DNA from: Streptomyces achromogenes
GTDB lineage: Bacteria > Actinomycetota > Actinomycetes > Streptomycetales > Streptomycetaceae
Assembly (NCBI RefSeq): GCF_030816715.1
Contig: NZ_JAUSYH010000001.1
Location: forward strand, 6,014,001-6,078,000
Length of the DNA stretch: 64,000 nucleotides
Direction of reading: 5' to 3'
The notes beneath the pieces were generated by a model. That model was not told the origin of the DNA and made no database searches. It saw only the letters and a list, made by a program, of their open reading frames with translations. Shown piece by piece: positions 42,122 to 50,896 of this stretch (its first letter is position 1; the number at the start of each line of letters is the position of its first letter). Made by a program: the position numbers and the translations under genes.

Positions 42122-44386
42122 GTGGCAGCCCTCGCGCGTTGGTGTGTCCGCAACCGCCTGGTGGTGGTGCTGCTCTGGCTCCTCGCCCTGACAGGCACGG
42201 CCACCGCGGCCGCCGTCGCCGGCTCCGCGTACTCCAACGACTACGAGGTCCCCGGCACCGAGTCCGGTCGCGCCACCTCGCTGCTCACCGAGGCCTTCCC
42301 GGACCTGGGCGGCGACAGCGACACCGTCGTCTGGCACACCACGACCGGCTCCGTGGAGGCCGCCGACGTCGAACAGACCATGACCCGGACGCTGGAGAAG
42401 ATCGCCGGCCTGCCCGGCGTGGCCTCCGTCGCCGGCCCCTACGGCGACCGGGGCACGGCGCAGATCAGCAGGGACGGGCACACCGCCTACGCGACCGTCA
42501 CCTTCGAGGACCGCGCCGAGGACATCGACGAGGGCGAGGCCCGCGCCGTCGTCGACGCCGCCAAGGCCGCCGAGACCGACGGGCTCCAGGTCGAGCTGGG
42601 CGGCAGCGCCATCGCGCTCACCGAGTCCTCCGGCGGGCACCTCGCCGAGATCGTCGGCGTGATCGTGGCCGGCGTCGTGCTGTTCCTGGCCTTCGGCTCG
42701 CTCGCCGCGTCTGCGCTGCCCATCGCCACCGCCCTGGTGGGCGTCGGCACCGCCTACGCCGGGATCGTGCTGCTCGGGCACGCCATGACCGTCGCCGACT
42801 TCGCGCCCATGCTCGGCATGCTCATCGGGCTGGGCGTCGGCATCGACTACGCGCTGTTCATCGTGACCCGGCACCGGCGCGGCCTGAAACGCGGGCTGCC
42901 GGTCGCCGAGGCCGCCGCGAACGCCGTCACCACCACCGGGCGCGCGGTCGTCTTCGCGGGCGCCACCGTGTGCATCGCCCTGCTCGGCATGCTGATCCTG
43001 CGCCTGAGCTTCCTCAACGGGGTGGCGATCGCCGCCTCCCTCACCGTCGTCCTCACGGTCGCGGCCTCCGTGACGCTGCTGCCCGCCCTGCTGTCCCTCA
43101 TCGGCATGCGCGCCCTCAGCCGCCGCGAACGCCGCCGCCTCACCGAACACGGGCCCCAGCCGGAGCTGCCGACCGGGCTCGCCGCCCGCTGGTCGGCGTT
43201 CGTGGAGCGCCGCCCCAAGCTCCTCGGGGCGCTCGCCCTGGTCGTCATCGGCGTCCTCGCCCTGCCCACCTTCTCTCTCCGCCTCGGCACCTCCGACCAG
43301 GGCAACGGCCCGGAAACGGCCACCACCCGCCAGGCCTACGACCTCCTCGCCGACGGCGCCTCCCGCCCGAGCGCAGCCGAGAGCGGGGGAGGTTTCGGAC
43401 CCGGCGTCAACGGCCCGCTGACCCTCGTGACCCGCGTCGGCGGCGCCGAGGACCGGCTCGCCCTGGACAACCTCGACACCGCCCTGCGCACCACCGAGGG
43501 CGTCGCCTCCGTGACGCCGGTGGCCTTCGGCTCCGGCGGCCGCACCGCATACCTGACCGTGGTCCCGGACTCCGCCCCGCAGTCGCAGCGCACCAGCGAA
43601 CTCGTCGACCGGCTGCGCACCGAGGTGCTGCCCCGCGCCGAGGCGGGCACCTCGCTCGACGTGCAGGTCGGCGGCGTCACGGCCGGCTACGACGACTTCG
43701 CGGACGTCATCGTCGACAAGCTGCCGCTCTTCGTGGGCGTCGTCATCGGCCTGGGCTGCCTGCTGCTCCTGCTCGCGTTCCGGTCCGTGGGCATCCCGCT
43801 GAAGGCGGCCGTCATGAACGTGGCCGCCGTCGCCGCCGCCTTCGGGATCGTGGTGGCCGTCTTCCAGTGGGGCTGGGGCAGCGAACTGCTGGGACTCGGC
43901 CGCGCCGGTCCCATCGAGCCCTTCCTCCCCGTGATCATGGTGTCGGTGCTGTTCGGGCTCTCCATGGACTACCAGGTCTTCCTGGTCAGCCGGATGTACG
44001 AGGAGTGGCTGGAGACCGGCGACAACCGGCGCGCGGTCCGCGTCGGCCTCGCCGAGACCAGCCGGGTCATCAACTCGGCCGCCGTCATCATGATCTCGGT
44101 CTTCCTCGCCTTCGTGCTCAGCGGCGACCGGGTGATCGCCATGTTCGGCATCGCGCTCGCCGCCGCCGTCGCCCTCGACGCCTTCGTCCTGCGCACCCTC
44201 CTCGTCCCCGCCCTCATGCACCTGCTCGGCGGCGCCAACTGGTGGCTGCCCCGGGCGCTCGACCGGCGCCTGCCGCGGATCAGCATCGAACCGCCCGAGT
44301 GCCGGGCCGCCCATGAGAGGCTCGCCGGGGCAATGGACGAACTGGAGAGGGAGCCGCGGCCGGATGTACGCGATATCGCTGGGTGA
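42122..44386 (+). CDS. MMPL/RND-family membrane transporter
   Basis: A 754-aa protein in two homologous halves. Each has one N-terminal helix, an extracytoplasmic domain, and a block of five or more helices (LAEIVGVIVAGVVLFLAFGSL ... in the first, KLPLFVGVVIGLGCLLLLLAF ... in the second). MMPL-type GxxxDY segments appear as GVGIDYALF and GLSMDYQVF, carrying Asp residues for proton coupling. Homologues export lipids or small molecules using proton motive force. GTG at 42122 has GGGAGC upstream; a TTG at 42068 would add 18 residues. Its last 23 bases overlap the acetyltransferase gene. Confidence 0.93.
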   Translation: MAALARWCVRNRLVVVLLWLLALTGTATAAAVAGSAYSNDYEVPGTESGRATSLLTEAFPDLGGDSDTVVWHTTTGSVEAADVEQTMTRTLEKIAGLPGVASVAGPYGDRGTAQISRDGHTAYATVTFEDRAEDIDEGEARAVVDAAKAAETDGLQVELGGSAIALTESSGGHLAEIVGVIVAGVVLFLAFGSLAASALPIATALVGVGTAYAGIVLLGHAMTVADFAPMLGMLIGLGVGIDYALFIVTRHRRGLKRGLPVAEAAANAVTTTGRAVVFAGATVCIALLGMLILRLSFLNGVAIAASLTVVLTVAASVTLLPALLSLIGMRALSRRERRRLTEHGPQPELPTGLAARWSAFVERRPKLLGALALVVIGVLALPTFSLRLGTSDQGNGPETATTRQAYDLLADGASRPSAAESGGGFGPGVNGPLTLVTRVGGAEDRLALDNLDTALRTTEGVASVTPVAFGSGGRTAYLTVVPDSAPQSQRTSELVDRLRTEVLPRAEAGTSLDVQVGGVTAGYDDFADVIVDKLPLFVGVVIGLGCLLLLLAFRSVGIPLKAAVMNVAAVAAAFGIVVAVFQWGWGSELLGLGRAGPIEPFLPVIMVSVLFGLSMDYQVFLVSRMYEEWLETGDNRRAVRVGLAETSRVINSAAVIMISVFLAFVLSGDRVIAMFGIALAAAVALDAFVLRTLLVPALMHLLGGANWWLPRALDRRLPRISIEPPECRAAHERLAGAMDELEREPRPDVRDIAG

Positions 44387-44936
44387 CGGAGCCGAGCTGC
44401 GCCCCCTGGAGCCCTGGCACGCCGAGGAGTTCCTGACGCACCTGCAGCGCGGCCGGGACTTCATCAACCGGTACGCCCCCTTCGGCGCGAAGGCCGTCGA
44501 CGCGGCGACCGCGCGGAAGGTGCTGCAGAGGTACGCCGACATGCGCGCCGCCGACACCGGCTCACTGCACGGCCTGTGGCTGGACGGCCGCCTGGTGGGC
44601 GGTGCGCTCCTGCTGAACTTCGACGCCGCCGGCGGGAACTGCGAGGTCGGCTGCTGGCTGGAGCCCGCCGCCACCGGGCGCGGACTGGTCACCCGGGCCG
44701 TGCGGGTCCTGATCGACCACGCGGTGGAGCAGCGCGGGATCCAGCGGGTCGAGTGGATCGCCTCCGCCGGGAACACCGCCAGCCTGAACGTCGCACGACG
44801 GCTCGGGATGACCCGCGACGGCGTCCGCCGCCGGGCCTACCCCTATCGTGGGGAGCGGCACGACCTCGAGGTGTGGTCCGTGCTGGCCCAGGAGTGGCGC
44901 GACGCCCGCGCGGGCGCCGCTCACAACGATCTCTAA
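44364..44936 (+). CDS. GNAT-family N-acetyltransferase (RimJ/RimL-like)
   Basis: A 190-aa acetyl-CoA-dependent acetyltransferase. LRPLEPWHAEEFLTHLQ starts the fold, GCWLEPAATGRGLVTRAVRVL is the acetyl-CoA-binding A motif, and WIASAGNTASLNVARRLGM is the B motif. These match RimJ/RimL-like enzymes acting on protein N-termini or small amines. ATG at 44364 lies inside the end of the MMPL gene in another frame, so it is probably translated from the same message; GGAGAGGGAG precedes it. Confidence 0.88.
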   Translation: MYAISLGDGAELRPLEPWHAEEFLTHLQRGRDFINRYAPFGAKAVDAATARKVLQRYADMRAADTGSLHGLWLDGRLVGGALLLNFDAAGGNCEVGCWLEPAATGRGLVTRAVRVLIDHAVEQRGIQRVEWIASAGNTASLNVARRLGMTRDGVRRRAYPYRGERHDLEVWSVLAQEWRDARAGAAHNDL

Positions 44937-44971
44937 GGGACCTCTCAGAGAGCGTCCGTACGGTGCGAGGT

Positions 44972-45601
44972 ATGGGAACCAAGACTGCTGACCAGCCCGG
45001 GGCCGAAAGCGGTGCCGGGGCGACGAGCGACGAGGAGGCGGTGGACGTCACCAGGACCGACGCCGGCGACCGGGCGACGACGGAGACCGAGCAGCCGAAG
45101 GACGCCGAGAAGCTCGCGGACTCCGGGGAGACCGCCGCGGAGGACCCGCGGGGCGTCGACGACACGGACGGCGCCGACGACCTGGAGGGGCTCGGGGACG
45201 ATTCCGTCGGCGTGGGGCAGGGCGCGGGCGCGGTCGTCTCCGCGGTCCTCGGCTTCGTGTCGCTGACCGGCAGCTGGGTCGGCACGATCGCCGCCCAACG
45301 CGAATCCATTCTCGGTCAGATGGAGAACTCGGCGAACGGCACCCCGAGCATCGCCGTTCAGCTCAAGGAGAGCTACGGCGATCCCTGGCAGATCACCGCC
45401 CTGACGGCCGGCCTGTTCGCGCTGACCGCGCTGGTCGTCGGCGTCGTCGTGCTGGCCCGCCCGGCCTTCGGCAGCCCGGACCGGCCGCAGGCGGCCTGGA
45501 TCAAGTCGGTCTCCTGGGCGGGCGTGGCGCTCGGCGTCATCGGTCTGCTGCTGGCCGTGCTCAAGTACACCGACGCGCTGCTCGGCCTGCCCGGGAGCTG
45601 A
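44972..45601 (+). CDS. Membrane protein with acidic N-terminal domain
   Basis: A 209-aa protein of unknown function. The first about 85 residues are acidic and low complexity, rich in Asp, Glu, Thr and Gly. Three hydrophobic segments follow (VVSAVLGFVSLTGSWVGTIAA, ALTAGLFALTALVVGVVVLA, VSWAGVALGVIGLLLAVLKY), separated by a short loop with a Gln/Glu pattern. GAGGT lies just before the ATG. It sits 35 bases after the acetyltransferase and before a long hairpin. Confidence 0.72.
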   Translation: MGTKTADQPGAESGAGATSDEEAVDVTRTDAGDRATTETEQPKDAEKLADSGETAAEDPRGVDDTDGADDLEGLGDDSVGVGQGAGAVVSAVLGFVSLTGSWVGTIAAQRESILGQMENSANGTPSIAVQLKESYGDPWQITALTAGLFALTALVVGVVVLARPAFGSPDRPQAAWIKSVSWAGVALGVIGLLLAVLKYTDALLGLPGS

Positions 45602-45634
45602 GTTCCCGCAGTTCTCGCAGTTTCGGCAGACCAC

Positions 45635-45686
45635 GAGGGGTCTCAGGACCGCCGTAAGCACCTTACGGCCGGCTCTGAGGCCCCTC
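45635..45686 (+). terminator. Long nested hairpin
   Basis: GAGGGG, CTCAG and CCGTAAG pair with CTTACGG, CTGAG and CCCCTC, in nested order, around a CAC loop. This 52-base structure starts 33 bases after the stop of the membrane protein. Confidence 0.7.
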
Positions 45687-45816
45687 GGGCACGTCTAAGG
45701 CCCCGCCGCCCGCCGAAGATGCGGAACTCTCCCGATGCGGCGGACCCCCCTGGGAGACGAAGGTCGAGGCATCGCAGCAAGCGAAGCCGAAACCGATCTC
45801 TCAGAGGACGCACACC

Positions 45817-46011
45817 ATGTACGAGTACGAGCTCCAGCAGGCCCGTTCCGCCGAACTGCGCCGGCGGGCCGCCGACGAGCGGCTCGCCCGCACCGCCGTC
45901 CGAGGCGCTCGCGCCGCCCGCCGCGCCGCCGCCGAACGCGCGAACGGGGGCGCCGGGTCCGAGTCCCATAGCCACCGTCCGCGCCGGCTCCGGTTCCCCC
46001 GGACGGCGTGA
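45817..46011 (+). CDS. 64-aa basic hypothetical protein
   Basis: MYEYELQQARSAELRRRAAD begins a highly Arg/Ala-rich, probably helical protein with a basic tail. AGAGGA lies about nine bases before the ATG. I believe similar short MYEYE-type proteins occur in other Streptomyces upstream of unrelated genes, but I know of no function. It ends about 155 bases before the large regulator gene. Its Arg-rich composition fits a nucleic-acid-binding or simply a spurious frame. Confidence 0.5.
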   Translation: MYEYELQQARSAELRRRAADERLARTAVRGARAARRAAAERANGGAGSESHSHRPRRLRFPRTA

Positions 46012-46056
46012 CCGCCCCGGCGGTGGCGGGCGGTCGCACGGGGGTCGGCCGCCCGC

Positions 46057-46137
46057 CCACCGGGGGAACACCCGCCGGAGACCCGGCCACCGGGGGAACA
46101 CCCGGCGGGTGCCCGCCCATCGGGGGCCCGGCGATAT
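46057..46137. repeat. Three copies of a 30-bp repeat upstream of the LuxR gene
   Basis: CCACCGGGGGAACACCC occurs at 46057 and 46087, with a variant CCATCGGGGGCCC at 46117, in a 30-bp period. The frame of the regulator is open through the repeat, but the repeat looks like noncoding slippage DNA. Confidence 0.8.
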
Positions 46138-46166
46138 CCGCTGGGCCCTCCTCACGCCCGCGTGCC

Positions 46167-49100
46167 ATGCTCGCCCCCGTGGAGACCAGGTCCGTCAGCC
46201 CCGTCTTCGTCGGTCGCTCCGACGAGCTGGACATCCTGCACGGCGCGCTCTCCCGCGCCGCCGCGGGAGAGCCCCAGGCGTTGCTCGTCGGCGGCGAGGC
46301 CGGGGTCGGCAAGACCAGGCTCGTCGAGGAGTTCGCCGCGACCGCCGGCCGCGGGGACGCCGTCGTCGCGGTCGGCGGCTGCGTCGAGATCGGCGCGGAC
46401 GGACTGCCCTTCGCCCCGTTCTCCACCGCGCTGCGCGCCCTGCGCCGGGCCCTGCCGGACGCGTTCGCCGCCGCCGCCGCCGGACAGGAGGACGAACTCG
46501 CCCGGCTGCTGCCGGAGTGCGGGAAGAGCACGGCCGCACGCCACGACGAGGAGGGCATGGCCCGGCTCTTCGAGCTCGTCGCCCGCCTCCTGGAACGCCT
46601 CGCCGCCGACCGCACGGTCGTCCTCGCCCTGGAGGACCTGCACTGGGCCGACGCCTCCACCCGCCATCTGCTGTCCTACCTGCTGCGCACCCTGCGCACC
46701 GGCCGCCTCGTCGTCCTCGCCACCTACCGCGCCGACGACATCCACCGCCGTCACCCGCTGCGCCCCCTGCTCGCCGAACTCGACCGGCTGCGCACCGTAC
46801 GGCGTCTCGAACTCGCCCGCTTCACCCGGGACGAGGTCGGCCGCCAGATCGCCGGCATCCTGGCCCGCGAACCCGACCCCGCGCAGGTCGACGCCATCTT
46901 CGAGCGCTCCGACGGCAACGCCTTCTTCGTCGAGGAACTCGCCGTCGCCGCCGGCGAGGGCTGCCGCACCGGCCTCACCGACTCCCTGCGCGACCTGCTC
47001 CTCGTCCGCGTCGAGACGCTGCCCGACTCCGCCCAGAACGTCGCCCGGATCGTCGCCGAGGGCGGCTCCACCGTCGAGTACCGGCTGCTGGACGCCGTCG
47101 CCCGGCTCGCCGAGGACGAGCTGATCGAGGCCCTGCGCGCCGCCGTCAACGCCCATCTGCTGCTCGCGGTGCCCGACGGGGACGGCTACCGCTTCCGCCA
47201 CTCCCTGGTCCGCGAGGCGGTGAGCGACGACCTCCTGCCCGGGGAACGCTCCCGTCTCAACCGCCGCTATGCCGAGGCCCTGCAGGCCGACCCGACGCTC
47301 GTCCCCGCCGACGAGCGTGTCATGCGGCTGGCCGGCTACTGGTACCACGCCCACGATCCGGCCAAGGCCCTGCCCGCCGTCCTCGACGCCTCCGTCGAGG
47401 CCCGCTCCCGACGCGCCTACAGCGAGCAACTGCGGTTCCTGGAACGGGCGATGGAGCTGTGGGAAGGCGCCCCCGAGGAGGTGCGGGCCGCGCTGCGCCC
47501 CATCGGCCACACCGAGGCGTACCCGCCGGGCCCGCCCGAACGGCACGGGGGGACTCCCGGCGGCCGTGACCCCGCCACCATCGCGCTGCGTTACCTCGAC
47601 CTCATGGCCGAGGCCACCGTCGCGGGTCGTTACTGCGGGGAACGCGAACGCGCCCTGAAGATCGCCAAGCGGGCGCTGCGGCTGCTGGCGGACGGCGACG
47701 GCGACCCCCTGCGCGCCGCCTGGTTCTGGGTGCAGCGCTCCCGTCTGGTGCGCTCCCTGGGCCGGGGCGGCGGCCGCGAGGAACTGGCCCGGGCGGAGGA
47801 GCTGTTGCGCGGTCTGCCGCCCAGCGAGGTGCACGCCGAGGTGCTCGCCCATGTCGCCGGCTGGTCCGCGCTCCATGTGCCGGGACCGGACGCCTACCGG
47901 GCCGCCGAGCGGGCGGTGGAGTACGCCCGGATGGTCGGCGCCCGTGAGACCGAGCTCAAGGCCCGCCAGATCCTGGGCATCCTCATGGTCGACGCCGGGG
48001 ACATCGAGCCCGGTCTCACCGAGCTGTCCGAGGTCAAGGACCGGGCGCTCGCCGAGGACATCCCCACCGTCGCGCTCGACGCCTATGTGAACCTCCCCTC
48101 CGAGCTGGAGGCGGTCGGACGCTCCCGGGAAGCCGTCGCGATCATGGCGGAGGGACTCGCCTACGCCGAACGGCAGGGACTGCCCGACACCGAGGCGTGG
48201 GTCCACGGCAACCTGGCAGAGTCCCTTCTGTCGCTGGGGCGTTGGGACGAGGCGGACCGTGCGAGCGCCGAGGCGGGACGCATCGCCCGGGGCGTGGGCC
48301 CCAAGGGCGCCCACGCCACACTCCGTGCCGAACTCGCCCTGGCCCGCGGCGACCTCGCCGAGGCGGGCCGCCGGCTGGCCGCCGCGCACGGCTACGTCGG
48401 TTCCCGTGAGCACATGCCGCAGGACCGTCTTCCGCTCGCCCGCCTCGCCATCGCCCTCGCCGTGGCCGAGGACCGGCCCGCCGACGTCCGCGCCCATCTC
48501 GAACACGCCCTGGACGTCGGATTCCCGCCCGGCGCGCAGCGCTATGCCTGGCCCCTGCTGCTCACCGCGGCGTCGGCGGTCATCGCGGTCCCGGCGGTCA
48601 ACGCGATCCCGGCGGCGGGCAACGGTGTCCCGGCGGTCACGGCGGCGGCCGGGACCGACGCCGGGCTGCCGGCCCGGATCCGCCGGGCCGCGAAGAGGCT
48701 CGTCGCCATCGCCCCCGTGTGGCGGGCGCACGCACTCTGGCTCCACGCCGAACTCGCCCGCGCCGAGGGCCGAAACGACCCGGACGACTGGGCCGAGGTC
48801 GTCGCCGCCTTCGAGTGCCTGGACCGCCCCTACGACCTCGCGCGCGCCCGGCACCGCATGGCCGAGGCGCTGCTCGCCTCCGGCGGGGACGCCGAACGCG
48901 ACCGGGCCGCCGAACTCCTGCGCCTCGCGCACGCGGTCGCCGCCCACCTCGGGGCCCGCCCGCTCGCCGACGCCGTCGCCCTGCTCGGCCGGCGCGCCCG
49001 GCTGTCCCGGTCCACCGCCGCGGGCCCGCCGGACATCCCGGCCGGCCCCGGGGACCCGATCGCCGCACTCGGCCTCACCAGCCGCGAACGCGACGTGCTG

Positions 49101-49292
49101 CGTCTGGTCTCCGCCGGCCGGACCAACCGGCAGATCGCCGAGGAGCTGTTCATCTCCCCGAAGACGGCCAGCGTGCACGTCTCGAACATCTTGTCGAAGC
49201 TCGACGTCTCCGGCCGGGGAGAGGCGGCGGCGGTGGCCCACCGCCTGGGACTGTTCCCGCCGACGGCCCGCGACGGTCCGATCGCGCGATAA
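46167..49292 (+). CDS. Large ATPase-LuxR (LAL family) transcriptional regulator
   Basis: A regulator of about 1041 aa. The order is: N-terminal AAA-type NTPase with Walker A GGEAGVGKT (residues 42-50) and Walker B LALEDLHWAD; a long helical, TPR-like middle; and a C-terminal LuxR helix-turn-helix (SRERDVLRLVSAGRTNRQIA, VHVSNILSKL). MalT-like LAL proteins sense a ligand and bind DNA as oligomers in an ATP-dependent way. A V/A/P-rich repeat insert lies near residues 800-835. ATG at 46167 is preferred because the product then begins just before VFVGRSDELD; a start up to 46008 would add an extension made of repeats. Target genes are unknown. Confidence 0.9.
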   Translation: MLAPVETRSVSPVFVGRSDELDILHGALSRAAAGEPQALLVGGEAGVGKTRLVEEFAATAGRGDAVVAVGGCVEIGADGLPFAPFSTALRALRRALPDAFAAAAAGQEDELARLLPECGKSTAARHDEEGMARLFELVARLLERLAADRTVVLALEDLHWADASTRHLLSYLLRTLRTGRLVVLATYRADDIHRRHPLRPLLAELDRLRTVRRLELARFTRDEVGRQIAGILAREPDPAQVDAIFERSDGNAFFVEELAVAAGEGCRTGLTDSLRDLLLVRVETLPDSAQNVARIVAEGGSTVEYRLLDAVARLAEDELIEALRAAVNAHLLLAVPDGDGYRFRHSLVREAVSDDLLPGERSRLNRRYAEALQADPTLVPADERVMRLAGYWYHAHDPAKALPAVLDASVEARSRRAYSEQLRFLERAMELWEGAPEEVRAALRPIGHTEAYPPGPPERHGGTPGGRDPATIALRYLDLMAEATVAGRYCGERERALKIAKRALRLLADGDGDPLRAAWFWVQRSRLVRSLGRGGGREELARAEELLRGLPPSEVHAEVLAHVAGWSALHVPGPDAYRAAERAVEYARMVGARETELKARQILGILMVDAGDIEPGLTELSEVKDRALAEDIPTVALDAYVNLPSELEAVGRSREAVAIMAEGLAYAERQGLPDTEAWVHGNLAESLLSLGRWDEADRASAEAGRIARGVGPKGAHATLRAELALARGDLAEAGRRLAAAHGYVGSREHMPQDRLPLARLAIALAVAEDRPADVRAHLEHALDVGFPPGAQRYAWPLLLTAASAVIAVPAVNAIPAAGNGVPAVTAAAGTDAGLPARIRRAAKRLVAIAPVWRAHALWLHAELARAEGRNDPDDWAEVVAAFECLDRPYDLARARHRMAEALLASGGDAERDRAAELLRLAHAVAAHLGARPLADAVALLGRRARLSRSTAAGPPDIPAGPGDPIAALGLTSRERDVLRLVSAGRTNRQIAEELFISPKTASVHVSNILSKLDVSGRGEAAAVAHRLGLFPPTARDGPIAR

Positions 49293-49328
49293 TGGGGCAA
49301 GCCGACCGCGACCCGGCAGAGGAGAACG

Positions 49329-49589
49329 ATGTTCAACGCCTTCGAGGAACTCTTCTCACCGGGCCGCAAGCACACCCGGGACGAGCAGAACCGGCTGGAG
49401 CTCACCCGGGAGGACGTCGGCGACGCCGATCCCGGGCGCGGGCCGATAGACCTCGCCTCCGGAAAGGTCGTGGTCCGCGCGGCCGAACCGGAGCCGACGG
49501 AGAACGGTCCGCCGGGGGAGGAGCCGGCGCGGGACGGTCGGGTGGGGGAGATGCCGACCGGAGAGAGGTCCGCGACGGGGGAGGGGTGA
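49329..49589 (+). CDS. DUF6191 small protein
   Basis: An 86-aa protein. The first 50 residues, MFNAFEELFSPGRKHTRDEQ followed by RLELTREDVGDADPGRGPI, match the DUF6191 consensus known from Streptomyces. The tail is Pro/Glu/Gly-rich and probably disordered. GAGGAG lies directly before the ATG, 36 bases after the LuxR stop. Function unknown. Confidence 0.82.
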   Translation: MFNAFEELFSPGRKHTRDEQNRLELTREDVGDADPGRGPIDLASGKVVVRAAEPEPTENGPPGEEPARDGRVGEMPTGERSATGEG

Positions 49590-49598
49590 CGGCGTCGG

Positions 49599-50759
49599 TC
49601 AGGTCACCCGCAGCTCCAGGATCCGGTCGTCCCCCTTCTTCGGGGCGCCGCGGCCGTCCGTGGCGCTGGTGGTGATCCACAGCCTGTCGCCGCCTGCCGC
49701 CACCACCGTGCGCAGCCGGCCGTACTCGCCCTTGAGGAAGGCCTGCGGATCCGCCGAGACGGCCGTGCCCTTCAGCGGGACGCGCCACAGCCGCTGCCCG
49801 CGCAGACCCGCCATCCAGATCGAGCCCTCGGCGTAGGCGATGCCGCTCGGAGAGGCCTCGTCGGTGTGCCACTGGGCCGTCGGGTCGCGGTACTTCCCCT
49901 CGTTGGACGTGCCCTCGGCAGCCGGCCAGCCGTAGTCGGCGCCGGGTTCGATCGCGTTCAGCTCGTCCCAGGTGTTCTGGCCGAACTCAGACGCGAACAG
50001 ACGCTGCTTGGCGTCCCAGGCCAGCCCCTGCACGTTGCGGTGGCCGTACGAGTACACCGGGGAGTCCGGGAACGGGTTGCCCGGGGCCGGGTCGCCCTCC
50101 GGGGTGAGCCGCAGGACCTTGCCGCCGAGGGACTTCTTGTCCTGCGCCAGCCCCCGGTCGCCGTTCTCGCCGGTGCCGACGTACAGCTGCCGGTCGGGTC
50201 CGAAGGCGATCCGGCCGCCGTTGTGGATCATGCCCTTGGGAATGCCCTTGAAGATCGTGTCGGGCGCCCCCAGCTGATCGCCGGCGGGTCGCTTCGCGTC
50301 GTAGAGCATGCGGACGACGCGGTTGTCGGAGGCCGAGGTGAAGTACGCGTAGACCATGTGGTCGGAGGCGTAGTCCGGAGAGAGGGCGAGGCCCAGCAGG
50401 CCGCCCTCGCCGTTCGCGGAGACGCCCGGCACCTCGCCCACCGCGGTCTTCCCGCCCGTCTTCTCGTCCACCCGCGTGATCGTGCCCTCGTCGCGCGAGC
50501 CGACCAGCAGGCCGCCCTCGGGGAGGGGGGCGAGGCCCCAGGGGCTGTTCAGTCCCTCGGTGACCGTGCGCACCACGTCGACGGTGCCCTTCGCGGGCGG
50601 AGTGCTCTCGGCGGCCGGGGAGGTCTGCGCGGCCGTACTCCCCGGGGACGCGCTGGCGGAGGCGCCGGACGACCCCCCGGCGCCGGACGAGCAGCCGGCC
50701 GTCACCAGCAGGGCACCCGTGACCAACACGGCCGACACAGCTCGACGTCGCACGATCAT
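49599..50759 (-). CDS. PQQ-type sugar dehydrogenase lipoprotein (glucose/sorbosone dehydrogenase family)
   Basis: A 386-aa exported protein with lipobox VTAGC (Cys23) and a Ser/Ala/Pro linker. The beta propeller carries family motifs: LNSPWGLAPLPEGGLLVGSRDEGTI, GGLLGLALSPDYASD, MIHNGGRIAFGPDRQLYVGTG, SYGHRNVQGLAWD and NAIEPGADYGWP. These belong to the soluble PQQ glucose dehydrogenase fold. The PQQ-contact His in YGHRNVQG is kept. It may oxidise aldoses outside the cell, but many relatives lack proven activity, and no PQQ biosynthesis genes are seen here. ATG at 50759 has GAAGGGA just upstream. Confidence 0.9.
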   Translation of the reverse strand: MIVRRRAVSAVLVTGALLVTAGCSSGAGGSSGASASASPGSTAAQTSPAAESTPPAKGTVDVVRTVTEGLNSPWGLAPLPEGGLLVGSRDEGTITRVDEKTGGKTAVGEVPGVSANGEGGLLGLALSPDYASDHMVYAYFTSASDNRVVRMLYDAKRPAGDQLGAPDTIFKGIPKGMIHNGGRIAFGPDRQLYVGTGENGDRGLAQDKKSLGGKVLRLTPEGDPAPGNPFPDSPVYSYGHRNVQGLAWDAKQRLFASEFGQNTWDELNAIEPGADYGWPAAEGTSNEGKYRDPTAQWHTDEASPSGIAYAEGSIWMAGLRGQRLWRVPLKGTAVSADPQAFLKGEYGRLRTVVAAGGDRLWITTSATDGRGAPKKGDDRILELRVT

Positions 50760-50896
50760 GGTCCCTTCGACACGCGGTTTCCTTCGGCGGCCTTCACCTG
50801 TCTTACGCCGCTCGCGCCTCCCGGGTTCCCGTTCGGCGCGGGGTCGACCCGAAAGCGGTGTCCGTTCCCCCGGCTCCGGCGCGCCGGGTGGGGCGC

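Noticed and set aside
42086-44776. An 896-aa minus-strand frame opposite the MMPL transporter
   Set aside because: It is antisense to a well-supported transporter and crosses into the acetyltransferase gene with no motif.
46152-49241. A 1029-aa open frame on the minus strand antisense to the LuxR regulator
   Set aside because: High G+C keeps antisense frames open. The product is Gly/Arg/Asp/Val-rich with no domain, and the plus strand has clear ATPase and HTH motifs.
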